NCBI GenBank assembly: GCA_947446025.1
Contig: CANFEY010000026.1
Location: 1 to 56,244 of the forward strand
From: Bryobacterales bacterium
GTDB taxonomy: Bacteria; Acidobacteriota; Terriglobia; Bryobacterales; Bryobacteraceae
DNA: 56,244 bases
Reading direction: 5' to 3'
Shown here in pieces: positions 47,869 to 56,180 of the stretch. Position 1 is the first letter of the stretch. Each line of letters starts with the position of its first letter. The notes under the pieces are model-generated. The model was not told the DNA's origin. It saw only the letters and a program-made list of their open reading frames with translations, and made no database searches. The position numbers and the translations under genes are program-made.

Positions 47869-48432
47869 CTAACGCAGCCGGGAAGTCTTCGCCACCATCC
47901 GCCGCATCGACGCATCCGTGTTCAACGCCGCAATCCCCGAAAGCGGCACCCAAGCTACGTCTTTTGATTCCGCGCTCACCACCACCGGCTCCCCCGGATC
48001 GGCATCCAACAAAAACCGCACATCGTAGTGGAAGTGCGCAAGCTCTCCCTTGCGTTCAGGAATCAAGTGAACATCCAGATCGAAAATCGCGGCAGCCAGC
48101 GGTCGCACCGATTGCAACCCTGACTCCTCCCGCGCCTCACGCAAGGCTGCCTCCAGCAGGCTCTGGTCGCCCCCCTCCAAGTGCCCGCCCATTTGCAGCC
48201 ACCGGTTCAGCCGCTTGTGCCAGGTAAGCAGCGCCTGCCCCCGCTGCCGCTCTCCGGCAGGCAGCGCGTTGACGATCCAACAGGACGCCGTAATATGCCC
48301 CACCTCCAGGCTGCGGTCAAAGCACGCCTCGTGTTCCGAGACAAAGCGGTGCATCCGCTCCCGCATCTCCGTCTCAGCGGCATCGAAGGGGGAGTAGGCG
48401 GCCAGGTGCTGTAAGAAGCTAGTGCGGTCCAT
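47869..48432 (-). CDS. NUDIX hydrolase
   Basis: A 187-residue NUDIX protein. The Nudix box is present as GGHLEGGDQSLLEAALREAR followed by EESGL, which has one extra residue between the first glycine and the REAREESG helix compared with the textbook box; the metal-binding glutamates REAREE are kept. The N-terminus DRTSFLQHLAAYSPFDAAET is an extra helix. NUDIX enzymes cleave nucleoside diphosphates linked to other groups; the substrate here is not known. The GGHxxxGD type resembles ADP-ribose or capped-nucleotide hydrolases. ATG 48432. It is next to the PhyH gene with a 6-base gap. Confidence 0.82.
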   Translation of the reverse strand: MDRTSFLQHLAAYSPFDAAETEMRERMHRFVSEHEACFDRSLEVGHITASCWIVNALPAGERQRGQALLTWHKRLNRWLQMGGHLEGGDQSLLEAALREAREESGLQSVRPLAAAIFDLDVHLIPERKGELAHFHYDVRFLLDADPGEPVVVSAESKDVAWVPLSGIAALNTDASMRRMVAKTSRLR

Positions 48433-48438
48433 GAATCT

Positions 48439-49101
48439 CTACGCTACCGCGAGTTCGACGCCCGGCGCTAATTCGATACAGTCTGCGTAAAGAATGTGCA
48501 GCACTCGGCGCGGCAGGTCACGGATCGACTTGCTGGACGCGTGAATAAGAAGTGGTCGCATCGCGATGACACCTCCCCGGTTCACCAGACAGTCAACAGG
48601 TTGCACCGCCGCTGCGCGTGCGAGAACCTCCGGATCTCGAAGAACGCCTTCCCCGTGGGACCAGGGAATCACCCGCAATGGTCCGTTGTCTGCCCCGGAG
48701 TCGTCCAGGTGCAGCCGAAGAGCGATCACCCGCAGAAGTGCCCAAGCCGGCGCGTGGGCGAAACAAACTCCCGATTTTTTGGACCAAGGCCCCCAACCTT
48801 CGGCTTCAAAAGCGTTGGCTATGGGCAGAGCGGTGTCCTGGTGCCACGCGATCAGCCAATTGGCTTGTCCGGTTTTCTCGAACAGGGTCGCGCTGAATGG
48901 AACCGGCGCGGATCCAACGAACTCCGCTGCGATCAGCTTGAGTCTTGGATCGCGAGCCATGGCGCTAACCGCTGCATTCGACATCAAGTGCCGTGTACCC
49001 GCTCTGGCCGGATGGGTACGCGAGGCAGAAATCGACAGCTTGACTACCTCACACTCCTCCGGCTCAATCACACCAGGGTAGATCGCGTAGCCCTTGTCCA
49101 A
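48439..49101 (-). CDS. Phytanoyl-CoA dioxygenase (PhyH)-like protein
   Basis: About 220 residues of a Fe(II)/2-oxoglutarate dioxygenase fold. DKGYAIYPGVIEPEECEVV starts the domain; WHQDTALPI holds the H-x-D iron ligands; GPLRVIPWSHGEGVLRDPEV is the classic PhyH stretch; and LLIHASSKSIRDLPRRVLHI contains the distal histidine and the 2-oxoglutarate-binding arginine. The substrate is unknown. The start is uncertain: TTG 49101 matches the domain start and lies 2 bases past the hemQ stop. An upstream frame is open but overlaps hemQ and is not similar. Coupling to hemQ suggests co-expression. Confidence 0.72.
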   Translation of the reverse strand: MDKGYAIYPGVIEPEECEVVKLSISASRTHPARAGTRHLMSNAAVSAMARDPRLKLIAAEFVGSAPVPFSATLFEKTGQANWLIAWHQDTALPIANAFEAEGWGPWSKKSGVCFAHAPAWALLRVIALRLHLDDSGADNGPLRVIPWSHGEGVLRDPEVLARAAAVQPVDCLVNRGGVIAMRPLLIHASSKSIRDLPRRVLHILYADCIELAPGVELAVA

Positions 49102-49103
49102 AG

Positions 49104-49910
49104 CTACACCGTGAGCAAATTCTTCAGACCGGCACCATCCAGGCGCTGGCCAATATAGAACGTGCCGAACAATGCGTACACCGCGCTCACTTCGTCGAAA
49201 CGCATTTCGTAGATCAACTTTTTGAACACCAGCGGATCGTCGGCAAAGAGGTCCACGCCCCACTCCCAATCGTCGAAACCAATCGACCCGGTGATGATCT
49301 GCTTCACCAGCCCCGCGTAGCGCCGGCCGATCATGCCGTGTTCATGCATCTGACGCTGCCGCTCCGCCATCGGCAATTGGTACCAGTTCTTGGTCTCACC
49401 GCGCCGCCGGTCCATCGGGTAGAAGCACACGAACTTAGCCGGCGGAATCTCCGGGAAAATGCGTGGAGCCATCGCCTCGCGCTGACGGACCAACGTTTCC
49501 TCAATCTCTCCATTCCACTCCGGCGTGTGCGGCTCGATGCCCTTCTCCGCCAGCGTCGTGTAGGTCTTCATGGTGGACTCATACAAGCCCATCTCAACCA
49601 CGGACAAGTACGACGTGGTCACCTCGAAGTAATCCCACAACCGCAGGTGCGCCAGCTTGGTCTGCGTTTCAAGCAGCGCCTCAAAGCCGGACCGGAAGTG
49701 GATCAGCATCAGGTCGCCCTTGTGCCCCAGCAGCGAAAATGCCGCGCTGCCTTCCATAGCCGCCAAAGCAGAAGCTTCTTCCAGCATTGAAGCTCGCTCC
49801 GCCAAAGGCAGCGAGCGCCACGCGGACCACTTCACGCGCAGCATCTGGTGTAGCACGCTGGACCCTTCAATGGTCAGCGGCACCGGGGGCATATTGTCGA
49901 AGGAATGCAT
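49104..49910 (-). CDS. hemQ: Heme-dependent coproheme decarboxylase (HemQ, chlorite-dismutase family)
   Basis: A 268-residue chlorite-dismutase-fold protein. The HemQ hallmarks are NWYQLPMAERQRQMHEHGMI, holding the heme-binding histidine (MHEHGMIGRRYAG), FYPMDRRRGETKNWY with the conserved tyrosine region, and DWEWGVDLFADDPLVFKKLI. HemQ removes two carboxyl groups from coproheme III to finish heme b in the coproporphyrin route. No other heme genes are nearby. It is translated ahead of PhyH. The protein is slightly longer than usual (about 250). Motifs are intact, so it should be active. Confidence 0.9.
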   Translation of the reverse strand: MHSFDNMPPVPLTIEGSSVLHQMLRVKWSAWRSLPLAERASMLEEASALAAMEGSAAFSLLGHKGDLMLIHFRSGFEALLETQTKLAHLRLWDYFEVTTSYLSVVEMGLYESTMKTYTTLAEKGIEPHTPEWNGEIEETLVRQREAMAPRIFPEIPPAKFVCFYPMDRRRGETKNWYQLPMAERQRQMHEHGMIGRRYAGLVKQIITGSIGFDDWEWGVDLFADDPLVFKKLIYEMRFDEVSAVYALFGTFYIGQRLDGAGLKNLLTV

Positions 49911-49951
49911 CGTCCCCTATTCTCGCGCAACTCAGGACCGGAGCGCCGTGC

Positions 49952-49957
49952 TAGAAT
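49952..49957 (+). promoter_or_regulatory. Candidate -10 box for the zinc-ribbon coiled-coil gene
   Basis: TAGAAT ends 8 bases before ATG 49966; there is no Shine-Dalgarno sequence in the gap. Confidence 0.35.
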
Positions 49958-49965
49958 CAAGATCC

Positions 49966-50700
49966 ATGCACCAAGACGTTTCTCTGGTCAATCAACTTCA
50001 GACCCTAGACCTCAGAATCGCCGCCCTCGAGAAGGAAATTGCCGAGCTTCCCCGGCACATCGCCGCCATCGAGAAGGCCCTCGACTCACACCTGCGCAAA
50101 CTTTCCGCCGACAAAGCCGCCCTGGCAGCGAATCAGAAAGACCGGAAGAATCTCGAAGGCGAGATCCAACTTCACCAGGGCAAGATTTCCAAGCTGCGCG
50201 ACCAAATGGCGCAGGCCAAGACCAACGAACAGTTCAAGGCCTTCCAGAATGAAATCGACTACGCGGAGAAAGAGATCCGCAAATGCGAAGACCGGACGGT
50301 CGAACTGATGACTGCCTCGGAACCCCTGGAGGCCAACGTCAAATTGGCCGAAGTCGCGCTCAAGAAGGAACAGAAGCAGGTCGAGGCTGAGAAGACCGAA
50401 GCCCGCGAGCGCACCGCCGCCGACCAGGCCGAACTCGACAAGCTGCGCGCCGAGCACAAGATCACTTTTACCGCCCTGCCGAAGCCCATCGCAGCCACCT
50501 ACGAACGCATCCGCAAAAAGTGGAAAGGCACCGTCGCCGCCGAAGCCTCCGAGGGCCGCTGCCAGGCCTGCCAGATGGTGCTGCGCCCGCAAGTTTTCCA
50601 GGACCTGCGCAAAGGCACAAACTTGATGCAGTGCGAAAGCTGCCAGCGCTTCCTGTACTACAATCCCCCGGTCACCAGCACCCTTGTTGACATGAGCTAA
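49966..50700 (+). CDS. Coiled-coil protein with C4-type zinc ribbon
   Basis: A 244-residue protein. About 170 residues of coiled coil (LQTLDLRIAALEKEIAELPR, KISKLRDQMAQAKTNEQFKA) are followed by a zinc ribbon with two CxxC pairs: GRCQACQMVLRPQVFQDLRK and LMQCESCQRFLYY. This is the CT398/zf-RING_7-like architecture seen in many bacteria, tied to flagellar and secretion or RNA functions in some cases but not settled. It begins the plus-strand group 49966-50924. The start has a -10-like TAGAAT upstream and no ribosome binding site. Intact. Confidence 0.8.
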   Translation: MHQDVSLVNQLQTLDLRIAALEKEIAELPRHIAAIEKALDSHLRKLSADKAALAANQKDRKNLEGEIQLHQGKISKLRDQMAQAKTNEQFKAFQNEIDYAEKEIRKCEDRTVELMTASEPLEANVKLAEVALKKEQKQVEAEKTEARERTAADQAELDKLRAEHKITFTALPKPIAATYERIRKKWKGTVAAEASEGRCQACQMVLRPQVFQDLRKGTNLMQCESCQRFLYYNPPVTSTLVDMS

Positions 50701-50702
50701 CC

Positions 50703-50924
50703 ATGAGACTCGCCCTTCTTGTCATCGCCGCTGCGCTCGCCTTCGGACAAGCTCCGAAAGCCGCCGCCAAAGCAGCCGAGCCTATGGACATCAACAGCGC
50801 CACAGCAGCGCAGTTGAGCACCCTCCCCGGCATCGCCGATGCCTACTCCAAGAAGATCATCGACGGTCGCCCCTACAAAGGGAAAGACGACTTGGCAGCG
50901 GCGGGAAAAGCCAACGTTGAGTAA
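50703..50924 (+). CDS. Short exported helix-hairpin-helix (ComEA-like) protein
   Basis: A 73-residue protein: signal peptide (MRLALLVIAAALAFGQ), then DINSATAAQLSTLPGIADAY and SKKIIDGRPYKGKDDL, the HhH pair of ComEA-type DNA-binding domains. Usually the domain goes on with another 10-20 residues (a VPQATYDKIKD-like end). Here the frame stops after KANVE. In the next frame SKHKVVP appears, close to the expected end, just before the ATG of the following gene. It may be truncated or frameshifted at the 3' end. ComEA proteins bind DNA in uptake; a role here is unproven. Confidence 0.65.
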   Translation: MRLALLVIAAALAFGQAPKAAAKAAEPMDINSATAAQLSTLPGIADAYSKKIIDGRPYKGKDDLAAAGKANVE

Positions 50925-50940
50925 GCACAAGGTGGTTCCG

Positions 50941-52575
50941 ATGCAGAGACTTGCACTGTTAGTTCTGCTGGTGTGGCCCGTATTCGGCCAAACAGCACCA
51001 TTCGTGTTTCGCGGTGGCGTTGTAAGCGCCGCAAGCTTCACATCCAACCTGCTACCTGGCGGCGGCTTGGCTAGGGGCTCCATCTTCACCATATTCGGCC
51101 GTTCATTAGGACCCGCAACGCCTGTGCAGGTCTCCAAGTTTCCCCTCGACACCCGCCTTTCCGGCGTGTCCATCAACATACGCGATGGCTCCAAGGTTAC
51201 TCCCGCCATCCCCTTGTTTGTCTACGAAGGGCAAATCAACGCCATTTTGCCGTCCAGTTCCGCCACCGGCACTCTGGCCCTCCAGGTTGTCTACAACGGG
51301 CAAAACAGTAATTGGGTTCCCATTCGCGTTGTCGATCACGCCCCTGGCGTCTTCACGGCAACGGGTGCAGGCCGGGGTTGGGGCATATTTCAAAACTTTA
51401 TCTCCGCCGCCGAACAACCCCTAAACTCCGGAACAAACGCCGTACGCCCCGGTGCCGTCGGCACGCTTTGGCTAACGGGCACCGGGGCCATCAAGGGCTC
51501 CGATAGCGACACTCCTCCGGTAGGAGACCTCCCCTATAACGTGGAGGTTTTTATAGGCGGGAAGACCGTAACCCGGCGGCTATACGCCGGGCGAGCCCCC
51601 GGCATTTCCGGCCTCGACCAATTCGTTTTCTATGTGCCTGACGATGCACCCACCGGCTGTTTTGTTCCTGTCTATGTTCGCGTCAATGGCGAAGTGAGCA
51701 ATTCTACAACAATGGCCATCATGCCCGAGGGCGGCCGATGCGCCGATCAACACAATCCCATCGGTGCGGCGCTCATTCAGGGTGGAAAGATTGTCCATTC
51801 CATTCTCTACCGTGGCACAACCAGTGCAAAAGAATTCCTTGGTATTGATGTTGACGTTACCGCCGACAAAGCAGCAGTAAGAGCCATGCAGGAACCCGGT
51901 GGCCAGTTCGCATTCGATCCTTTCCTCGCCGCTCCTCCTCCCGGCACCTGTACCAGCTACACGATGCGAGGCAACATCATGACATCAGGTTTGCAAATGT
52001 CTTCCGGCGGTAAGGCGCTGGATCTAGGAAGGCTGTCAGCCATCGCCGGGAGCAATTCCATAGAGTTAACAACACTCGCTCCGGGTATCTTCAGTACAAT
52101 TCTTGGCGGTGGCTATCCAGCCCTGCTTTCGCTCTTCTTCAGCACGGGCTCCTTCTCCCTGGCATCTTCGAGTGGGGCCGATGGACGTGCATTCACCGTT
52201 CCGGTGGCTAGCGGCGTTACGCTTGACGGATTCAATGCCGATCAACTCCGTACGATTGACCGGAAAGCCGGCCTGACCATCAATTGGCGAGGCCAGTCTG
52301 GCGTTGCCGCTTTCATAGTTGGCTCTGCCTATGATAAGCCAACCAACAGTTCAGGCCTTTTCTTGTGTGTCTCTTCTACTGGATCTTCCAGCCTAACCGT
52401 TCCAGATTACGTATTGGCAAAATTACCCGCAACTAGAGGCGTATCCGATCAAGGCGAAGCCCGGTTGTTTCTCAGTGCGATGCCCGCTTTGCGAGAGACG
52501 GTGACCGCCGATCAAATCCGCGTGTTTTCAGCCCGCCAAGACCTCACCGTTCGTTCTATTCAGACCATTCGCTAA
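50941..52575 (+). CDS. Secreted protein with Solibacter-type domains
   Basis: A 544-residue protein with a signal peptide (QRLALLVLLVWPVFGQ). Residues about 25-270 form the Solibacter C-terminal-type beta domain (FRGGVVSAASFTSNLLPGGG, RGSIFTIFGRSLGPATPVQV, INAILPSSSATGTLALQVVY, DHAPGVFTATGAGRGWGIFQ), here at the N-terminus and not the C-terminus. The rest (about 290-544) is unknown and beta-rich. ATG 50941 is used, right after the ComEA-like gene. It lies 13 bases before the next gene, suggesting one operon of two surface proteins. Codon use looks less GC-rich than in the rest of the window. Confidence 0.7.
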   Translation: MQRLALLVLLVWPVFGQTAPFVFRGGVVSAASFTSNLLPGGGLARGSIFTIFGRSLGPATPVQVSKFPLDTRLSGVSINIRDGSKVTPAIPLFVYEGQINAILPSSSATGTLALQVVYNGQNSNWVPIRVVDHAPGVFTATGAGRGWGIFQNFISAAEQPLNSGTNAVRPGAVGTLWLTGTGAIKGSDSDTPPVGDLPYNVEVFIGGKTVTRRLYAGRAPGISGLDQFVFYVPDDAPTGCFVPVYVRVNGEVSNSTTMAIMPEGGRCADQHNPIGAALIQGGKIVHSILYRGTTSAKEFLGIDVDVTADKAAVRAMQEPGGQFAFDPFLAAPPPGTCTSYTMRGNIMTSGLQMSSGGKALDLGRLSAIAGSNSIELTTLAPGIFSTILGGGYPALLSLFFSTGSFSLASSSGADGRAFTVPVASGVTLDGFNADQLRTIDRKAGLTINWRGQSGVAAFIVGSAYDKPTNSSGLFLCVSSTGSSSLTVPDYVLAKLPATRGVSDQGEARLFLSAMPALRETVTADQIRVFSARQDLTVRSIQTIR

Positions 52576-52588
52576 AAGGGAAATCTAT

Positions 52589-55180
52589 CTGAAACTGACC
52601 CTTGAAAAGCTTCCCGTTAGCGTTCGCATTGCGGCCGTAGTGGCCGCGGCTCCAATCTTCTTTGCTGGTATGGCCGGAATGACTGGTTTGGCCTTAATGA
52701 ATAGTTGTGGTGCGGTGAGCAGTTCTTCCTTTTTCCCAGAACCCTCTTTTTACGTCGCCCATCAAGGTGAAGCCAATCCTGTCTGGTACAAGCCCCTGGG
52801 GACCGCCCCGGTTTCCCCCGTCATCCTTCCTGCCGCCCTCAACAACGTCGTGGCCGGTGATATTGCCGTGTTGCGTTACCCCACCAGTGGCGACTGGCTC
52901 TACATGGTCGCGAGCAATCTCAACGCATTAGCCATAGTTGACATCAGTACTTCCACTGCTAAGGCCATTGCGACTGTTCCAGTGGGTCAAAACCCATCCG
53001 GCCTGGCCATTGATAACAGCGCAGCTTTTGCTTACGTCAGCATTACCGGCGCCAGCGCCGTCGCGGTAGTTGATCTTAGTTCCTACCAGTTGGTAGCCAC
53101 AATCTCTCTACCTAGCAATAGCCAGCCAAAGGGAATTGCGGTTACTCCCGATGGCAACAAAGTATATGTAGCCAACAGCGGCCTGAATACGATCAGTGTG
53201 ATCGACACTACTACCCGCTCGGTCATCGGCTCAATCTCTGTCGGACAATTGCCAACCGGCATGGCCATTGGCCCGAATGGAGACGACCTGTATGTTGCCA
53301 ATACCACCAGCGGAACAATCAGTGTCATCGACACCACGACCGATACCGTTTCCTCCACCGTCACAGGTCTTGTCAACACGCAAGCCATCGGCGTCGAAGG
53401 TTCCGGTGCGAACTTCTTCGTCTCGCAGTCTGTTACCTCTGGCTCTGGCTCTGGCCCCGGAGCGGTCACCAGCTACGATGCATCCAGCATCGCCGCATCA
53501 ACTGGGCCCTATCTAACCTCATCCAGGGCCTCTTACATTCTGGGACTGAACGCAGATTCTTTCTTGTCCGCCAATTTTGATGCCAATACGGTAACCGAAC
53601 GCTGGGTTACCCCCGGCGACACTCCTGTTTTGAAGAATTTGACTGTTGGGAGCAAGCCTGTATCCTTGGCCATCCCGAAACAAGTCAACCGGGAACCCGT
53701 CCGACTATTTCAAAATGTTGTGAACGCCAATCAGCCCTTCCTCGAAGTGAAAGCCGATGGAATTGCATTCATCGGGTCCAAAACGTTTACGGACTGGACG
53801 GCCAATTCCACGCATCAATTGGAGGTCAATACTCCACAGGCGGATCCTAACAACGGAGTCGAACGTTGGGGTTTCTCGAATTGGACCGGTAGCGCAAACA
53901 GTTCTGCGAACCCCCTCAACGTCACCGCCATGGAGCAAGGGGGCACTTATACGGCTAACTTTATACGGCAATGTAAGTTGACGATTAACACCGTTGGCAA
54001 TGGCTCCGTGATCGCCAACCCCGCCTCGTCAGATGGATATTACAATTGCGGAAAAGCTATTACACTGACGGCAACACCCGCCACTGGAAATCAATTTTCA
54101 AGCTGGTCCGGAGATTTAACAGCAACCACGTCGCCACAGTTGCTCTCCGTGAATCCTTCGAAAACCGTCACCGCAACTTTTGGCGCACCCTCGTCTGTAG
54201 CACACACGATTACCAGTAACCCAGTTGGCTTCAAGGTACAAGTGGATGGCGGCGTGCAACAAACCGCCCCGGCCACGGCCAGTTGGACCGCCGGGAGTGC
54301 CCATTCCCTATCTGCCCCTTCTCCGCAAACAAACACGGCTGGTAATATTCAATACAGCCTAACCGGCTGGACCGGCGCAGCAGCAGTCACTTCGTCCGGC
54401 GCGGTGGCAACTGCTCCAGCCACGGCGGCAACCTACACCGCCAACTTCAGTGTTTCCGGCTATACGTTGACCGTTGGCGCCTCTCCTGCCGGGTGCGCCA
54501 CGTACAAGTTGACCCCTCCACTGCCTGCCAGCGGCTTCTATACCCCCGCTACCAGTGTCACCATTGAGGCCACTGCCACTACAGGAAATACCATCACACT
54601 ACTCAGCGGAACCATCCCGTCCGTTGGCCAAGCCAACGCTGCGTTCACCATGAACCAGCCGCAAACGGTTACCATCAGCTGTGTTCAGAATGTCCAGAAC
54701 ACAATCACTACATCACCTGCCGGTTTACAGGTTAGTGTGGATAGCACTATTCAGACCGCCCCTGCTACTGTAAGCTGGGCTCCAGCCACCATCCATACAC
54801 TGACAGTGCCCAGCCCGCAGACCAACACCGCAGGCGACACCCGCTACACCTTTTCCGGTTGGTCCCCGGCCGTGGGGGCATCAATAAACGCACCCTCAAC
54901 CCCAACCACCTACACGGCCAGCTTCACCACCGCCTACCGGGTCAGCCTGACAGTTACTGGCAGTTGCTCGTTCCGATCGAGTGCTGGGAGTTTACCTGTC
55001 TTTTTAAACTCAGGCGCTGCCTTCAATATAGACTTGGGGCCGAATACGGGCAATATTCTCCAGAGCGTTACCGTAAACGGTGTGGCCCAACCAAAAAGTC
55101 CGACCGGTACGGCATCATTCAGTACAAATGCCATTACCGCTCCAATCACGATCGCGGCCACTTGTGTCGCCGGAAAGTAG
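52589..55180 (+). CDS. Large lipoprotein-like surface protein: YVTN beta-propeller plus InlB-type repeats
   Basis: About 863 residues. The frame before a GTG at 52640 reads LKLTLEKLPVSVRIAAVVAA, an obvious basic-plus-hydrophobic signal, from CTG 52589, which follows AGGGAAA at ribosome-binding distance. So the start is either the rare CTG or a mutated ATG; GTG 52640 is the alternative. LALMNSCG is a lipobox. A beta-propeller of YVTN-type repeats follows (about 60-330, VYVANSGLNTISVIDTTT, LYVANTTSGTISVIDTTT). Then come repeats with W-x-G motifs (FSNWTGSANSS, FSSWSGDL, LTGWTGAAAV, FSGWSPAVG) of the divergent InlB kind. It is likely an adhesin or surface binding protein. Confidence 0.7.
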   Translation: MKLTLEKLPVSVRIAAVVAAAPIFFAGMAGMTGLALMNSCGAVSSSSFFPEPSFYVAHQGEANPVWYKPLGTAPVSPVILPAALNNVVAGDIAVLRYPTSGDWLYMVASNLNALAIVDISTSTAKAIATVPVGQNPSGLAIDNSAAFAYVSITGASAVAVVDLSSYQLVATISLPSNSQPKGIAVTPDGNKVYVANSGLNTISVIDTTTRSVIGSISVGQLPTGMAIGPNGDDLYVANTTSGTISVIDTTTDTVSSTVTGLVNTQAIGVEGSGANFFVSQSVTSGSGSGPGAVTSYDASSIAASTGPYLTSSRASYILGLNADSFLSANFDANTVTERWVTPGDTPVLKNLTVGSKPVSLAIPKQVNREPVRLFQNVVNANQPFLEVKADGIAFIGSKTFTDWTANSTHQLEVNTPQADPNNGVERWGFSNWTGSANSSANPLNVTAMEQGGTYTANFIRQCKLTINTVGNGSVIANPASSDGYYNCGKAITLTATPATGNQFSSWSGDLTATTSPQLLSVNPSKTVTATFGAPSSVAHTITSNPVGFKVQVDGGVQQTAPATASWTAGSAHSLSAPSPQTNTAGNIQYSLTGWTGAAAVTSSGAVATAPATAATYTANFSVSGYTLTVGASPAGCATYKLTPPLPASGFYTPATSVTIEATATTGNTITLLSGTIPSVGQANAAFTMNQPQTVTISCVQNVQNTITTSPAGLQVSVDSTIQTAPATVSWAPATIHTLTVPSPQTNTAGDTRYTFSGWSPAVGASINAPSTPTTYTASFTTAYRVSLTVTGSCSFRSSAGSLPVFLNSGAAFNIDLGPNTGNILQSVTVNGVAQPKSPTGTASFSTNAITAPITIAATCVAGK

Positions 55181-55244
55181 AAATGGGGTCTTCTGCAATT
55201 TTGGTGCAAATCTTGGCCTTTGTTCGCAAGGAGAGATCTCTGGG

Positions 55245-55447
55245 GTCAGACGGCTGGGAAAGCCTCGTGGCCTTCCCGCAGGCCGTGAAGAACTGCCGGT
55301 CTCCCGCTTCGTCTTCCATATCCTCTCGGCCCAAGCCCGGCTTACTTGAAAAGTTGCCGCCAACTTCTCCAGGCCCGTATTCCCGGCCGCATACGCGGTA
55401 ACAAACCTTGAGCGCAAATCGTCAGAGTCGGCTCGTGCCATATCCAT
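55245..55447 (-). pseudogene. IS630-type transposase remnant (N-terminal part)
   Basis: From ATG 55447 the frame reads ARADSDDLRSRFVTAYAAGN, then LEKLAATFQVSRAWAERIWK and GSSSRPAGRPRGFPSRLTPE. This is the N-terminal helix-turn-helix of IS630 transposases. The frame then loses similarity within about 65 codons; no catalytic DDE part is found. It abuts the end of the surface protein gene and marks an old insertion. An intact element is not in the window. Confidence 0.65.
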
Positions 55448-55494
55448 GCGACGTCATAATTTCCAGAGCCACTCAATGATGTCGGGTTCTGCTC

Positions 55495-55650
55495 TAGAAC
55501 GTTCTCGAATTCAGCTCCTTTGACGCTATGCTTTGTCGTATACGGAGTATGGCCATCGATGAGCTGAGTGACCGCAATCACCTCCTTATAACCCACTTCC
55601 GGGAGCACCAGTCCCCAACTTAAGGACTTGTGCTCCCTGTTGTCTGCTGT
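55495..55650 (-). pseudogene. UvrD-like helicase fragment
   Basis: About 52 open codons. Their end reads GYKEVIAVTQLIDGHTPYTT followed by KHSVKGAEFENVL, which matches the UvrD/Rep-type helicase region where K-H-x-x-K-G-x-E-F precedes the last motifs. Similarity ends at ENVL, and the frame begins after a stop near 55651. So it is a broken piece. It sits just beyond the transposase remnant. The family call is from memory and may be wrong. Confidence 0.45.
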
Positions 55651-55786
55651 CTAGCGATCCGGCAGAATATCGCTCCAGTTCCTCTTCTGCTCCTGAGACT
55701 GCCGCGCATCCCGTATGGCCCGAAACCTCGATCTATCTGAAACAGCGGGAGATAATCCCTGGCGTCGTCGATAATGAGACTACCCG

Positions 55787-55852
55787 ATGTCAAAGTGCCT
55801 GGACCCGTTCCGTTTCCTGCTGATCTGCCTGGCGGTCTGGATGAACCAGCAA
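55787..55852 (+). pseudogene. Possible N-terminal remnant of an integrase-type transposase
   Basis: CLDPFRFLLICLAVWMNQQ resembles the start of acidobacterial integrase-catalytic-domain proteins (typically DPFRFLL-x-x-x-A-G-W-x-N-Q-Q). Nothing further downstream in this or other frames fits the catalytic core. I call it only as a fragment of a mobile gene. Confidence 0.3.
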
Positions 55853-56162
55853 TGGCCGACCTCACCCGCCCAATCAAGCCGCGCAATCATGACCGCAGCC
55901 ACGCTGGTATCAGTCATGAACGGCTGGCGCACCGGAGGTATGCGCCGTGTCCACGATTTTGGCGTCTCCTGTGTGATCCGTGGAGTTTCCGGGACACTCG
56001 CCGGCTCGCAAATCCCGAAGTTTCGGACGGAGATGTAACCCTTGGTTGGCCTTGGGATGCGGCGGATCGGGTTTTCGGGCCATACAGGATCCGAGCTTTC
56101 TCCTTAGAAGACCTCATCAAGAAACTCGCAGTATAAGCGCCGCTGACAAACTAGACCAGTAG
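55853..56162. other. Non-coding or decayed end of the mobile-debris region
   Basis: Several open frames exist on both strands (for example RRVHDFGVSCVIRGVSGTLA on the plus strand) but none has a recognised family, a ribosome binding site or a sensible start. It is most simply decayed mobile DNA. Confidence 0.4.
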
Positions 56163-56180
56163 ACGCCGCGAGAGCGGCGT
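56163..56180. repeat. Stem-loop near the right edge
   Basis: ACGCCGC (56163-56169) and GCGGCGT (56174-56180) pair around GAGA, a 7-bp stem with a GNRA-type tetraloop. No T-run follows, so it is more likely part of a repeat element than a terminator. It ends the readable region. Confidence 0.35.
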
